Assembly (NCBI GenBank): GCA_007026445.1
Contig: VDMD01000023.1
Location: 1-64,000, forward strand
Length of the DNA: 64,000 bases
Direction of reading: 5' to 3'
Origin: Schizophyllum amplum
Lineage: Eukaryota > Basidiomycota > Agaricomycetes > Agaricales > Schizophyllaceae
The notes under the pieces are model-generated. The model made no database searches. It was not told the DNA's origin and saw only the letters and a program-made list of their open reading frames with translations. The position numbers were made by a program, and so were the translations under genes. Shown piece after piece: positions 23,160 to 35,027 of the stretch (its first letter is position 1; every line of letters begins with the position of its first letter).

Positions 23160-23500
23160 CGGACGCGTCGAGGGCAAGTGGTAGCAAACAAGACGGGAAC
23201 AATGTCTTGAATTGATGAACGCGTCGGACCACGTGATTGCGTCGCGTCGCGGTCCGGTGGCGCGCGTCGCTCGATGACACTGACAGCGGTACCAAAGCCG
23301 TTCCCTTTCTGCTGGTGAGCATCTCACTGGTATTGTCTCGACATGCAGCAGATATTAATCCATGTGTACATTGTCTATCCTACAGTAGTGCGCGACAAGT
23401 CTATCTGCGTCCTACGCGGACGATAAAGTGCCCACATCGGTGGGTGTCCTCCAAGGCAAGCAGCGTGAAGGTCAGTTAGCAAGCCAGATAGCTAGTGCAG

Positions 23501-25018
23501 CTAGTTCGCCAACTGGACGGCGCGCTCAGCGGCATCGTCGAGGCTGTCGAAGGCGATGATCTTCAGACCCGACTCCTTGATCATGGCCTTCGCCTCCGCC
23601 TCCTTCGTGCCCTTCAAGCGCACAACGAGCGGGATGGTCATCTGCAACTCCTTCGTCGCCTTGATGACACCCTCAGCGATGTAGTCGCAGCGCATGATAC
23701 CTGCAAGTCCGATGAGCAACTCTCGCGACATAGGCCGGCAAGCAGATACGTACCACCAAAGATGTTGATGAAGATGCTCTTGACCTTGGGGTCAGAGAGC
23801 AAGAGCTCGAACGCCTTCTTCACCGTGTCGGGCGTCGCACCTCCGCCAACATCGAGGAAGTTGGCCGGGTTACCGCCGTGAAGCGCGAGCACGTCCATGG
23901 TCGCCATCGCCAGACCAGCGCCGTTGACCAGGCACCCAATCGACCCGTCGAGCTTAATAAAGTTCAAGCCCGCCTTCGCCGCCTCCACCTCCGACGGCTC
24001 CTCCTGCGAGACATCGCGCAGCGCAAAGATGTCCTTCTGCCTGAACTCCGCGTTCTCATCGAAGCCGAACTTGGCGTCCATGCACAGCACCGCGCCGTCC
24101 TTCGTCTCCGCCATCGGGTTGATCTCGATCTGCGTCGCGTCCTTCTCCTTGAAGATCTTGACGAGGTTGGAGAAGATGCCCGCGGCCTCGCCCTGGAGCT
24201 CCTCCCGGAAGCCGAGCTTGGCGGCAATCGTCTTGCCCTCCTCGATGCTGAGGCCCTTCTCGAAGTCGATGGGCGTGGTGATGATCGCGTCCGGATCCTT
24301 CGCGGCGACCTCCTCGATGTTCATGCCGCCCTGGGCGGAGGCGACGAGGACGATGCCCTGGGTGACGCGGTCGTTGAGCACGGCGACGTAGTACTCGTGC
24401 GCGGGTTCGCGGGCCTCCGCGATCATAACGGTATTGCACGGGCGACCGCGCTCTCCGGTTTGCTTCGTGATGAGCTTCGCGCCGAGCATCTGGCCTGCGA
24501 GGTTCTCGACCTCGTTGACGCTGGTTGCAGATGTTAGAATGAGCGCAGATACGAGGGGAGGAATTAGGGACTGACCTCTGGGCCATATGGACACCGCCCT
24601 TGAAGCCGTTGTCGAACATGCCCTTTCCACGACCGCCAGCAAGCACCTGAGCCTTGACGACGACAGCGCTGCTGCCCTCATCGTCTGGAATATGTTAGCA
24701 CACTCCTCGGATCCTCTGACGCGATAGATACTCACGTAGCTGGCGCAAAGCAGCAACGGCCTCCTCCTTCGTCTTCGCCGGAAGACCCTTCGGAGTGGGG
24801 ATACCGTACTGCGCGACTTTAGCATGCGTAGATCGCGAGTTTCGGGTACCCACCGAGTTCAAGAGCTGCACAGACTGGTATTCGTGGATGGACAGGAAGC
24901 GCTTCTGGCCAGCCGCGTAGCGGTCTGCACGTCATGTCAGTCTGTCAATTTTGCACTGTGTGTAGGAAACGCGCCTTGGCAAGGGGCGGCGCGCGACGCG
25001 CAGGGAGGAGGAGAGCAT
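23501..25018 (-). CDS. LSC2: Succinyl-CoA ligase beta subunit, mitochondrial
   Basis: Matrix TCA-cycle enzyme that converts succinyl-CoA to succinate with NTP synthesis, as a heterodimer with the alpha subunit. The N-terminus ([15 protein letters not shown]) is a presequence; the mature protein begins near [15 protein letters not shown]. The ATP-grasp fold shows [48 protein letters not shown], and the C-terminal domain [18 protein letters not shown] with [12 protein letters not shown]. The last exon, after FINIFGG, begins [11 protein letters not shown] and ends RAVQLAN. Introns lie near 24910, 24800, 24690, 24560 and 23740. Length and order match the family and no motif is missing. I did not resolve ADP versus GDP specificity from sequence. 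Confidence 0.96.
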
Positions 25019-25410
25019 GATGGTGCGAGTGAAGGGGGAAACGTGCGCTCTCGAGACGCGCGCTATCGGGTCCGGCCAGCCCGGTCCGCCATCTGCCCCG
25101 TTGCCGAATTTTTACGGCGGCGGGTGCCGAAGCGGGCGCCCGCGCTCTTTTCTCTTCTTGTCCAGAGCGACGATGACGGAGGGCGCAGCGCCGCCGGCTC
25201 TCCTGTCTCTCACCCCGCTGATGGGCGAAGCTCTGGCAGAGGGATGTCTCGCCTTGAGTTCGGGCCGTTCTGTATGGTGGACTGTCCGAAATTAGGCTGC
25301 AGCGACACTCGCAGCTTCAGCAGTACGATATCTACGAGTATCATAATCAACGTATCCTCACATCTTCCCCTTCGTTGTCCCGAGCGGTGCTTCGCGATCT
25401 GCATCCAAGG

Positions 25411-26254
25411 TCAGTAGCAGCCAGCAGAACAGACGCGGCACGCACTCTGGTACACAAGCGTCGACGGCGCGAAGCCAAAGTCTGACGGCATCTGGACGCC
25501 CTGCACCTTCGTCAGCTCCCCCCTCCTTCTCTGCATCCCATCCCCCACTCACCATCTCGCCCGCGATCACGCGCACCATCGACCAGTGGTGCACGGCGTG
25601 CAGCGCGCCGAACCACAGCTCGCGCCCAAAGCTCGTCTTGAACGACTGCATGTACGGCGTGATCGCGTCCAGCTGCATCGCCGCGTCCGCCCCCACTCCC
25701 GGCACCACCGCCTCCAGCTGCTGCACCGTCTCCAGAAGCGCCTCGCGCGCGGCCGCCCGACTGGTCTCCATCGGCGTGTTGCGCAGCCGTACGTCGTATG
25801 AGAACTGGTAGGGCGCCTGCGGGGACGCGTCCTTGTTCCCTGTGACGCTGTTCAGGAGGAGGACGAAGTGGTCGCGCGCGTGTCGAAGGTGCTTGCCTGC
25901 GCAGATGTGTAGACGATGCGTCAGCTAAGCGGATAGTTGCTCGAAGGGCGCCTACGCACCGATCGTCGACCCGGGCAGGAACTTGCTGTCCCTCACCAGT
26001 TGCGCGTCCTCGGTGAGGTGCTGATCCAGCAGGTCCACCCCCTGCATCAAAACGACCTTGCAAACGAGCAGCAGTTCGGACAGGTCAGACGTAGGGGGTT
26101 GAGATTCCATCGGAGCCGTCGCGCTCGACCCCACCTGGGGTTGCGAGCTCGACGCAGTGGCACTACTCGCCTGGCCCGCCAATGATGTCGACATTATGCT
26201 CGTCTGCCGCGCGCTCTTCGTCGTAGTGGTGGTGGTTTCGGTCAAGGCGCTCAT
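25411..26254 (-). CDS. DinB-like (four-helix, metal-binding) protein
   Basis: Looks like a DinB/YfiT-type four-helix bundle, whose members usually bind a metal with three His residues. A Ser/Thr/Ala-rich N-terminus is followed by LLLVCKVVLMQGVDLLDQHL, an intron, then KHLRHARDHFVLLLNSV (first His cluster), YDVRLRNTPMETSRAAAREALLETV, and FGALHAVHHWSMVRVIAGEM (second His cluster). The final exon reads VQGVQMPSDFGFAPSTLVY and a short Cys-rich end, stopping at 25411. The spacing of DH and HH motifs and the final PSDFG-x-APST-x-x-Y block are what I base the call on. Substrate unknown. Its start lies 500 bp or less from the next minus-strand gene's stop. Confidence 0.65.
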
Positions 26255-26733
26255 CGTTACGCGGATCTAGTCGATGTTTGGAGGATGGAGCGGACGTCAG
26301 CTGCTCCCTCAATTCGGCGCCGGTGTATAGCAGTTGCGAGCGCGTTCGGAGACGAGGAATATAAGCGCAAGGGCTGGCATTCACGTGTACCTCGCATCGT
26401 GCGCGGTTGTGAGCAGAGACGAGACGGATCTGGAGCGCTGACGGATGGCACGATGCGAAGGGCAGGTAGTCGCGAGGCGGCACTGGCGACTGTACACTCA
26501 CTTTATTTTGATCCTCCGATATGAGTCCATGGGCGAGGCCAGCAGACGCTGGGTAGAAGAGAACGCAAAACATCGTGTTCAGAAGCAAGGACGAAATGAA
26601 GACAACTATGTACGGAACGAACAAAAAACCGAGCCAAAGGGCTGTTTGTAGTACTACGAAAATTCAAGGCGGCGCGCCACCTCGCGCGCGCACAAACCAC
26701 ATCTGCTGCGCCGCGTCACGAACAAGAACGCGC

Positions 26734-29700
26734 CTACCACGTCGCGCGCGGATACGCCGCTGGCGGCAGCATACCCGAGTACGGCCCATGTCCCGGCTGT
26801 CCTGCCGGCCCCTGGTGCGGATGGTGCCCACCCCTCCCCGGCGGCCCTTGCGGGTGCGCCATCGACATGTACGGGCTCGACGGCATCTGCATGACCGGCG
26901 GCGCGTGCATCATCACCGGGCTGTTCTGGTACATCCCGTTCGGCGGGGGTATGCCCCTGCCCCGTCCCGCACCCACCGGCTGCGGCTGCGGCTGCGGCTG
27001 CGGCTGGGGAGCGCCCTGCATCTGTGCCGGGTACATCGTGGGCGCACCGGGCGTTGTTGGGGGTCCGTAGGCCATCATTGGGTAGGGGAGGCATGGGCGC
27101 ATCATTGGCGACGGCGCAGGTTGGGGGCCCACGGGCATCCATACCGGCTGCCCGTACATAGGTTGCGGCTGCGGTGCGGGAGTCCCGTTTGGCATCGGGC
27201 GGGGAGCCATGGGATTGCCCATGGCGTACATGACCGGCGCAGGCGACGGGCTCATCATCGGCGAGCCGTACGGCAGGTAACCGGGTGGACGCATGTGCTG
27301 CTGCTGCTGCTGATTCTGCTGCGGGGCGGGCGTGAAGGAGGAGAACGACGAAGGCGTCCTTGTGATGGGAGACGCGGTGGAAGGCGGGGAGATAGAGGAC
27401 TGCTGAGGCGTCGAACTAGAGGAGGAAGAAGGCACCGTCTGGAAGGCGCGCGTGACGTCGTGAAGCGACATGCGCGACGGCGTAGGTTGAATTGAAGGTG
27501 GTGGCGTAGCACCATCCTCCGACTTGACTTCTTGCAATGTGAAGGGCAATTGCAAGTCGTCCGCGATACCTTCCAGTGAATTGATGGGGTGCAGTCCGTT
27601 GTTCGCCGGCTGAGACCATACAGCCTTGAGATGTTCAGGATCGGGAGCTCTGGCAGGAGACTCCTTGACCGGTAATCTTGACTTCCCGCTATGCCAAGGG
27701 GACGCTTGAGGTGGTGTGACGGGACCGCGGTCGGTCTTGAACATATACGTGAGAAAAGCAAGGAAAGCAACACAAAAGTATGACTCACCGACTCAGGAGA
27801 ACTCTTACTGTCCGCCTTGCCAGGCGCGATCAGGGACGGTAGCGCAAATTCGGGCGACGTCCCGACATGGCTCCGCCCATTCACCAGCGATGGCGGCGGC
27901 AGCGCGGTTGACTTGGACGCTGTTATAGCTGCGTTAGCGCCTAGAACCCTTGATTGTAATCCGTGCGTACCCTCCAGCTCGCTGGTCACCGTGAAGGTAA
28001 CAGCAGGTGGCGCCGCCGCCGGCTCGCTGCCGTCCTTGTAAAACGCCACGCCAGACCCAGCAGGCATCTTGGGCTGCGAGCGCAGCCGCGCGGCAGAGTC
28101 AGGGTCCATCCTCGAAGCGGGGGAAGGCAACGACGCAACGGCCTCGCCTGCAGATGCCTGCGGCGGCGGTGACCGACTGGTCGTGTCTAGCTGTGGCGGC
28201 TTCTCCCCTGCTGGCGTCGACGGCACCGACCTCCGCCAGGTCGACGCGCTATCGGGATCCCCGGGCTTCAACATGCTCGCGCTCTTCTTGACCTGCGGCG
28301 GGCGGATGATGGGCGCGCCGCGGAACGTCGCTTTGGGCAAGTACACCCTCGGCCGTCTCGGCTTCCCCCGCTCCATCGGCTGCTTGAACAGCACCTCCTC
28401 CACGCAGAATTCCTTTCGCGACAGGCCCTCAAGCGAGAGCACGTCGAGCCGCATGGACGACGCCTTTGAGAACGCTAGCAGCACCTTCTTGGGCACAAGC
28501 GGAAGCACTTGCGTCTGTTTTGGCAGCTTGATGTGGTAGTTGTTCCACGCTGGCTTGGGCGAGCGTGGTGGCTCGGTCGCCGTAACGTCGAACACCTCGC
28601 GTGGCTCATGGTCAAAGCTATGCGCGCGCAACGCGGGTGGCACCCAGCGCTCCTTCGGAGGCTTGAGAATCTGAGGAGGCGCAGCAAGTGCGCGATGCGG
28701 CGTGTGCTCCTGCTCCCTTGGCTGGACTGCCTGTGGTGTGTACCAACGGTATGCATACCGTCGATGGCGCCCCGAATGCGCGACATGGCGTCGTTCAAGG
28801 AGGATATCGGCGCCTCAGCAAAGGCACGATTCCGCAGTTCCCGCGAAGGCGTCTTGTGCATCTGGTGGTTCGGCGTTTGCATCTGGCCTTCATGCTGGAG
28901 CGGCATACGTGGTGGCGTGACAGGAGAACTCTCAGCAGCCGCGCGTGGTGCAGGTGCAGGAGACACCTCGCTCTGTTCCTTGGCCTCGGATTCTGGCTGG
29001 GGTATCTTTTCAGCAGCCGACGGAAGTACCGGTCGTCTCCAGGTATCAGCCGCATCGCTCTTTGTCGGAGGAAGGGGCGGGCGCTGCTCCTCGAATGGTC
29101 GCCGAGGCTTTTGTTCAGGCTCCTCTTCTTCTGCTGGCGCTTCCGGAATAGGAGGTTCTGTAGGCTCAGGTGCGCCGACAAACCTGCCCATATCCGTGAA
29201 ATCGAACTCCTCCACAACCTCATCGGGCTGCGTCGCCAGCTGCGCATGGTCCAATACCACAGCTGGTAGTGTTGGCGCAGGCGGTTTCGGAGTCGGTGGC
29301 GTGAAGTCAGGAATCGGCGGTCTTGAGTGAGCGTGAGTGAATGGCGGGGGTGCAGGGTCATGTTTCCGTCTCCAGGTGTCCACCTTGTCAGCCGGTGTTT
29401 CTGGTATGATAGGCGCAACAGACGAAGACGTTGATGTGCGGCGAAGACTACCGGGGCGTAGGATATCAGGCCGAGTCGAGCCAGGGCCTCTGAATGACGG
29501 TGGACGTGTCAGGCGCTGTCTCCCAATGACCGGTGACCTTGGGGACATTTCCGGGGACTTGCTCGGCGGGGCGCCGTCGATGGCATTCCGAATGAAGGCG
29601 TCGGCCTCGGCCTGAAGATGCCACTTTAGCGATGCGTGAAGGAATAAGAAATGTAAAATACTGACATCTGCCTTGGCCTTCGCCTCTGATTCTGCCCTCG

Positions 29701-31831
29701 CCTTAGCCTCTTGCTCTGCCTCAGCCTTCGCCTTAGCCTCTTCCGCCGCTTCATGCGCGCTTCCAACTCTGCCGCCTTCTGCAGCGCACGTTCCCTCTGC
29801 CTCTGCCTCTCCGCTTCCTCCTCCAACCTCCGCTGTCTCGCGCGCTCAGCCGCGCTGTGCATCAAGTCCTTGCGAGCCTCGTCCAAGTCCACTGGCGACG
29901 CCGCAGCGATAGCAGCCGTAAGCTCGGGAGATTTCGCCACAACTGAGGTGTGCGACAAGGCCGGAGAAACCAAAAGCGATTCCCGGGTAGGTCGTACGGA
30001 TGCCTGTGAGGACGGCCTCCGCCGAGAGGGCGGTCTCGGCGACGCAGGTGCGTCTCCTGCACCTGCCATCATATGAGGAGGTAATTGCCGGCCCTCGCGC
30101 GACGGTCGCCGGTCGGACGGGACAGGCGGAGGACCCATGTTGCTTGAGAAGCGTCTTCCACGGTCGTGCTGCCCGGGTGGTTGCGACGGTGGCGGCCCGC
30201 TGTCTCCCATGCGCGGTCTGTCGTGGCCCCAAGCACCCTGCGAGGGCGATACAGGTCCGCCAGGCGGCGGATGCGGCTTGCCAAACTGCGAGTCACTCCG
30301 ATGCAGAAGCTGCACATTATCCCTTCCCCCACCAGGTCCGAACTTGTTGTTCGGATGGGGTCCCTGGCGGAAGTTATGGTTTCCGCGATCGAATGGCTCC
30401 AAGCGATTTGACCGCTCATTGAACAGCACGCGCGACGCATCCGTCGGGGACTGCAGATGCGGTGCAGTGGGAGATGTGGCAGGCAGGCCTTCCCGAGTCG
30501 AGATGGCGGGCGAGATAGCGGTTCCGGTTGCTGATCGGGGCCAGCTGCGGTCAAAGTCATCCGCGAAACGCTCCTCCTTGCTTACATGAGGAAGGCCATC
30601 GGCCCCGGGCGGCTTGTCCTCCGTCGTCGCTTCGACCTTATACTGACGCCCGTCACCGAACTCGATGACGCCGCCCAAAAAGTCGTCGTCGCCTTCCTCC
30701 ATCTGCGAACAGCTTTTAGCGCGCGCATATACCTAGCGCAGAGGCATCACGCACCTCGTCCCAGTGATGCGCATTGGGATTTAGATGTACACCGCGGAAG
30801 GTGTCCGCTTCCTGCTTGGCCACCGTCGCGGCTGCCGTTTCCGCTGGCGTGCTCGGCTTCTTGTCTCTGGAGGGCGCGCGCTGCGGCTTGGTTGCTGCGG
30901 CCGATTAGAAGCTGGTCATCTCATAAGGCAACCGATTATTAGCACACCTTGCGCCACCTCGGCCGCTGTCGGAAAGTCGTTCGTTCCGAGGGATGCCTCG
31001 TTTGCACGCTTGACGTTGCCCCAAACCGGGGCCTTTCCACCCGGAAGGCCGTCCTTCGGGGCGACTACTGAGCGGGGTTGTGGTTGAATGACCTTACCGG
31101 CATGCGGCAGGGCTGGTGCCCCGCTAGTGCTGATCGGAGGGACGCCTGGCGTCGGTTGCGCACCATGCGGCGGTTGGGGAATTGGGGACGGGGCGGTGGA
31201 GGCATGCGAAGGTGCTGCAGATCCAGGACGAGACCATCCAGGTCCGGTAGTGATAGAGGGCTGGGCTGTCGCCGTGAGCTTTGCGGTGACCAGCCGGGAA
31301 TGTGATGTTGCAGTCTGCACGGCTGGGCGGGCTATATGAGGCGATGAGAACGCGTATTGCAATGGATTGTGCTGCGATCGCACCTATGACGCCCGCGCCG
31401 CCGTTCGAAGGCTTGCTCGTTGATGAGGGAGATGAGGTGGACGCTGCGCCTGGCGGAGCAACAGTTTGCTTCCAGAAAGTCTTGTTGATGTTCACGGTGC
31501 TGAACTTCTTTGGGTGGGCGCTTGTGGGGGTTGATGAAGCATGGCTCGTTGAGGTGCCTCCGCCGAGCGGGACGAGACTGGGACGTGCCGGGGTTGCTGG
31601 CGATGGGGCCGCGGGCTCCGGGGCGTTCGCAGGTGGCTTGTCGACCGCTGCGGGGGCCGCCTCGGGCGCGGGATCGACTGCAGGCGCATCTGGTGTGGCG
31701 GGGGGCTTGATGTCGTCCCTCTGGCCTGCAGAAGTCGATTCTTTCGCTGGTCCGGTCAGAGACGCGGACTCATTGTTCGCAACGTCAGTCGATTGGCTGG
31801 CAACTGGTGCTTGGGTGTCGGTACTGGCCAT
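26734..31831 (-). CDS. Very large disordered protein, Pro/Gln/Ser-rich, unknown function
   Basis: About 1,600 residues, almost wholly low-complexity. Conserved islands: HPKKFSTVNINKTFWKQT near the N-terminus, GPGWSRPGS, LPHAGKVIQPQPR, PVWGNVKRANE and NDFPTAAEVA, then an acidic patch DDDFLGGVIEFGDGRQYKVE near 30680. A long Glu/Arg/Ala coiled coil (29870-29700) follows, then Pro-rich DNA with three copies of a D/S-T-W-R-R motif, then LPKQTQVLPLVPKKVLLAF with VEEVLFKQP. The C-terminus is Met/Pro/Gly/Gln-rich with Pro-Gln repeats (near 27000) and RGRG, a composition common in RNA-granule proteins. I do not recognise the family. Frame slips near 31360 and at 28743-28744 suggest assembly gaps or unrecognised splicing. 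The split into exons is approximate, and two genes cannot be excluded. Confidence 0.6.
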
Positions 31832-32457
31832 AGACGCGTCGCAGGACGCCAGCTATGTTTTGCGCTGTGTCGATACTTGACAGAAGGTTTCTTTAATTCG
31901 TTGAGTATAAGCCCTGACGCTGCGGTTTTGTATTGCACACAAGGGACTCGCCTGGAAATGCAGGCGGCGGGCCGGGACTGCTGAAAGCGACGAACGCTGG
32001 ATGAAACAAGCTGGCTTGCAGATTCGGTGCTGCCCGATTGCATTACGTAAGCGAATATCGCCTTCTCCTCAACGCCCATCATCTCCGTCGCCAGTCTCTC
32101 AGGACTGCTCAGCTCTAGTGCTGTAGGAACTCTTTCAGACCCGACTTTGAAATCGATGCACTGCAGTATGCTTCCGGTGCTGATTTACGTATCAGCGATA
32201 GCCAGTTCGAGGTGACAAGGGAAAGACTATTTGCGTATGTCCAGGGTCTAACACTGAATGAATGTGTCTCCTCGTAACTGGGCTGAATTCCGGAAGTGGC
32301 TGCAATCATGCGAGCGGCCAAACGAGAGAAACTGAGGTCGCTCTACACTGTTTGTTCAGCTTGGTGCATGCTTTGTTCCCTCACAGATATCGGCCCGGTT
32401 GCGCCGGACAGGACCATTCGCAACGGCCAGCGCCACCGCTTGATCTCTGCGTCCACC
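31832..32457. other. Divergent intergenic region
   Basis: This 626-bp interval lies between the start of the large disordered protein and the ferric reductase, which are divergently transcribed. Both promoters must lie here. No iron-responsive element could be identified by eye. Confidence 0.5.
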
Positions 32458-34294
32458 ATGGCCGACACAGGGTCCGCTCCCGAGATTCCAACGGGCCTGC
32501 AACAATATGAGTGAGTACTCTCTTTAGATACTCGACTTGTCTTTCAATCATCACGTTTCAGCTCATACGCCACGGACCCCAAGTACCAGAAGTACTTCAC
32601 CATCGGATGGACCGCAGCCCTCGGGGCGTATCTACTCTTCAGGATCGTCGGCCTCTTCATACCTCGGAGAAGTAAGGTCTGGAGTTTTGTGTCCTCGATC
32701 GGACTTTGGAGCTTGCCAGGAATCGGCCTGACTGTCGGCCAGCGTGCGTTGCTGGCACTCTTGACAGCCCAACCTGCCTTACTGACCTATCCCCAGTCCT
32801 CGTGATCGTCTGCTACACTATCGGCGTTCTAGCTTGCCTCACTACGCGCGCCAAACTCGAGGAGAATCCCAACCGCGCAGGCTTCCTTGCCCTCGCTCAG
32901 CTCCCCCCATCTTCATTCTCTCCGTTTTCAAGTCCGCCCCTACTGCCCTCGCGCCCCCGCGCGCTGAAAGCTTCCTCGCGCACTTTACTTACGAAAAGCT
33001 CTCGCCCTACCATCGCTATGCTGGGCGTGTATTCTTCCTCTGCACCGCGATCCACGGTGGGATGTGGATCAACAATCACCTGAAGTACGGCGAGCAGATC
33101 CTAGGCGCTTCCAAGGAGACGACGGGCGTGGCGGCCTTCTCGCTGGTGTGCATACTCGTGCTGTCCAGCTTGAAGCCCGTGCGACGGTGGGCATATGAGG
33201 TGTTCTACATAATCCAGTAAGTCTGTCAGTCGTTGCTGCGCTGTGAAGACGCGGTAAACCATCGATTCTAGCATTCTAGCCGTCCCCGCATTCCTCGTGA
33301 CCATAAGCTACCACACGACGTATGCGCGCCCCTGGGTATACCCGCCCGCCGCCTTCTGGCTCGCCGACCTGATCCTCCGCATGGTGCGCGGCACCTGGGT
33401 TGGCCAAGTCGAGCTCTCCGTTCAGGGCGACACCACCGTGGTTTGTAACCGCTTCCCTCGTTTTTCTCTTCCACCCATTGACATGACATCCATCAGATTC
33501 AAATGCCAACCTATTCTAAGCCTATCCTCCCAGGCCAGCACGTCCGTGTCACCCTTTTCCTCCCCACGCTCGGTATCCGCGATGCCTGGTACTCCCCAGG
33601 GCATCCCGTTACCGTCATCCCTGCCGACCGCGGCGCCGTCCTGGCCATGAAGGCCGCTGGCGGCTGGACGCGCGCCGTCGGCGACTACGCACGCTTCGCC
33701 TCCTCCACCTCGAAATCTGCTGACGCCGACTGCGCGGAGAAACCTGACGCCTGCCCCCCGGTTACCGTGCTTGCGATGCTTTCAGCGCACCCGACGGGCG
33801 GCATCGCGCTGCCCCGGCCGCTCGCCGCCTACACGGACGTGTTCTGCATGGCCGGGGGCAGCGGCGCCAGCTTTGCGCTCTCGCTTGCCGGCGCGCTGCG
33901 CGGCGTGCGCCGCGCGGAGGTCGTGTGGTGCGTACGCTCGTTCGGGAGCATCATCCCGCTCGCGCCGTACCTCGCAAGGCTGACGGCGGGCGCGGCACAC
34001 GTGCACATTACGGTGTACGTGACGTGTCTGTGCCAGCCGGAGCTCATCCCGGATATCCCGAATTGCGATGTGGTGTTGTGGGATGGGGTGGGGGATAGCG
34101 GAAGGCCATCGGTGGGGAGCTTGATGAAGACGTTTGTGGCGGAGGTGGATGCAAAGGATGAGCAGGCCAGTGTGGCCATTATGGCTGCGGGGCCCCGATC
34201 TCTAGTAGCGGAGGCGGGTAATGCGGTGGCGCGACTAAAGGCGGCGGGGCCTTCTGTAGAAGTTGGTTACCACGGAGAGGTTTTTGATCTATAG
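32458..34294 (+). CDS. Ferric-chelate reductase (Fre/Nox-type flavocytochrome)
   Basis: Plasma-membrane reductase that passes electrons from NADPH through FAD and two haems to extracellular Fe(III) or Cu(II). Several transmembrane helices are seen: YFTIGWTAALGAYLLFRIVG, then LVIVCYTIGVLACL, and a haem-binding helix YHRYAGRVFFLCTAIHGGMW, followed by VAAFSLVCILVLSSL and HILAVPAFLVTISYH with paired His residues. The FAD site is PGHPVTV (the HPxT/S motif) after GQHVRVTLFLP, and the NADPH site is CMAGGSGASFALSL. About five introns. A run of six C at 32903-32908 seems one short, since the frame moves from LALAQL to PPIFILSVF there. The ATG at 32458 gives a short cytosolic N-terminus and no signal peptide. 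Confidence 0.9.
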
Positions 34295-34683
34295 AACAGC
34301 GTCTGTTGTATGAAAAGTAAGCTGAGTCTGTCGCTTTCTATCACAGATGCTGCTCTATTTGCCTCTAGGGCTTCAGTATAGCTAGAAGACAGCCTTCTGA
34401 GGATCTCTGTGTAGTACTTGTACATCGCTTGCACATTTCAGAAGTTACTGTTGATCTGACACTGGTGACAGTGATCTGTGAGTGACATGCACGTGTCGAT
34501 CAAGGCACGTCCCCGTGTGATGTGTGACGATTGTCACATGATGATCGCGAACGACTCAGTCGAGGCCTGAGCTGTCCTCGATACCCTGCTATCGGCTACT
34601 CTTGAAGACATAGAGTCAAACGAGTTCAGGTCGCTCTACCTTAGTACGTCTACACCTAAAAATCTGCGGCACGCAGCGCCAGA
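34295..34683. other. Spacer between the ferric reductase and the inverted-repeat element
   Basis: No gene is seen in these 389 bp. A short palindromic stretch of CACTGGTGACAGTG type lies near 34460. Confidence 0.4.
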
Positions 34684-34770
34684 CACCTCAGGCAATGGCG
34701 ACTTTGACTGCGGACGAAGCAGTGGACAAACATATTGATATAAATATTGCATGGCAACAGCCATATATAT
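34684..34770 (+). repeat. Left 87-bp terminal inverted repeat
   Basis: Exact reverse complement of 38045-38131. The inner end is AT-rich (gccatatatat) and meets the nested foldback element. Confidence 0.9.
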
Positions 34771-35027
34771 AAAACCACCTCCGATATATTTTAAAAATAT
34801 CCACTGTGATTCATTAAGATTTACGATGGGAACATATTAATAATATCCACGGGGAAACAAAATGGTCAGGCCGGGGCCAGTGAACGGCCAATCACTGGCC
34901 AGTCAAAGGCCGTTCACTGGCCCCGGCCTGGCCAATTTGTTTCCCCGTGGATATTATTAATATATTCCCATCGTAAATCTTAATGAATTACAGTGGATAT
35001 TTTTAAAATATATCGGAGGTGGTTTTA
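34770..35027. mobile_element. Nested foldback (MITE-like) element
   Basis: Nearly all of this 254-bp element (34772-35025) is one imperfect palindrome, with arms of about 115-120 bases that differ at only a few positions. The outer arms begin AAACCACCTCCGATATATTT and are AT-rich; the centre is GC-rich (ggccggggccagtgaacggcc and its complement) around a short loop near 34890-34910. TA lies at both ends (34770-34771, 35026-35027), which fits a TA target duplication of the Tc1/mariner type, although TA is its own complement and could belong to the element. No coding capacity. Confidence 0.85.

Noticed and set aside
23878..24537. Plus-strand 219-codon frame opposite the succinyl-CoA ligase gene
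   Set aside because: It is the shadow of the strongly conserved minus-strand exon, which explains its openness.
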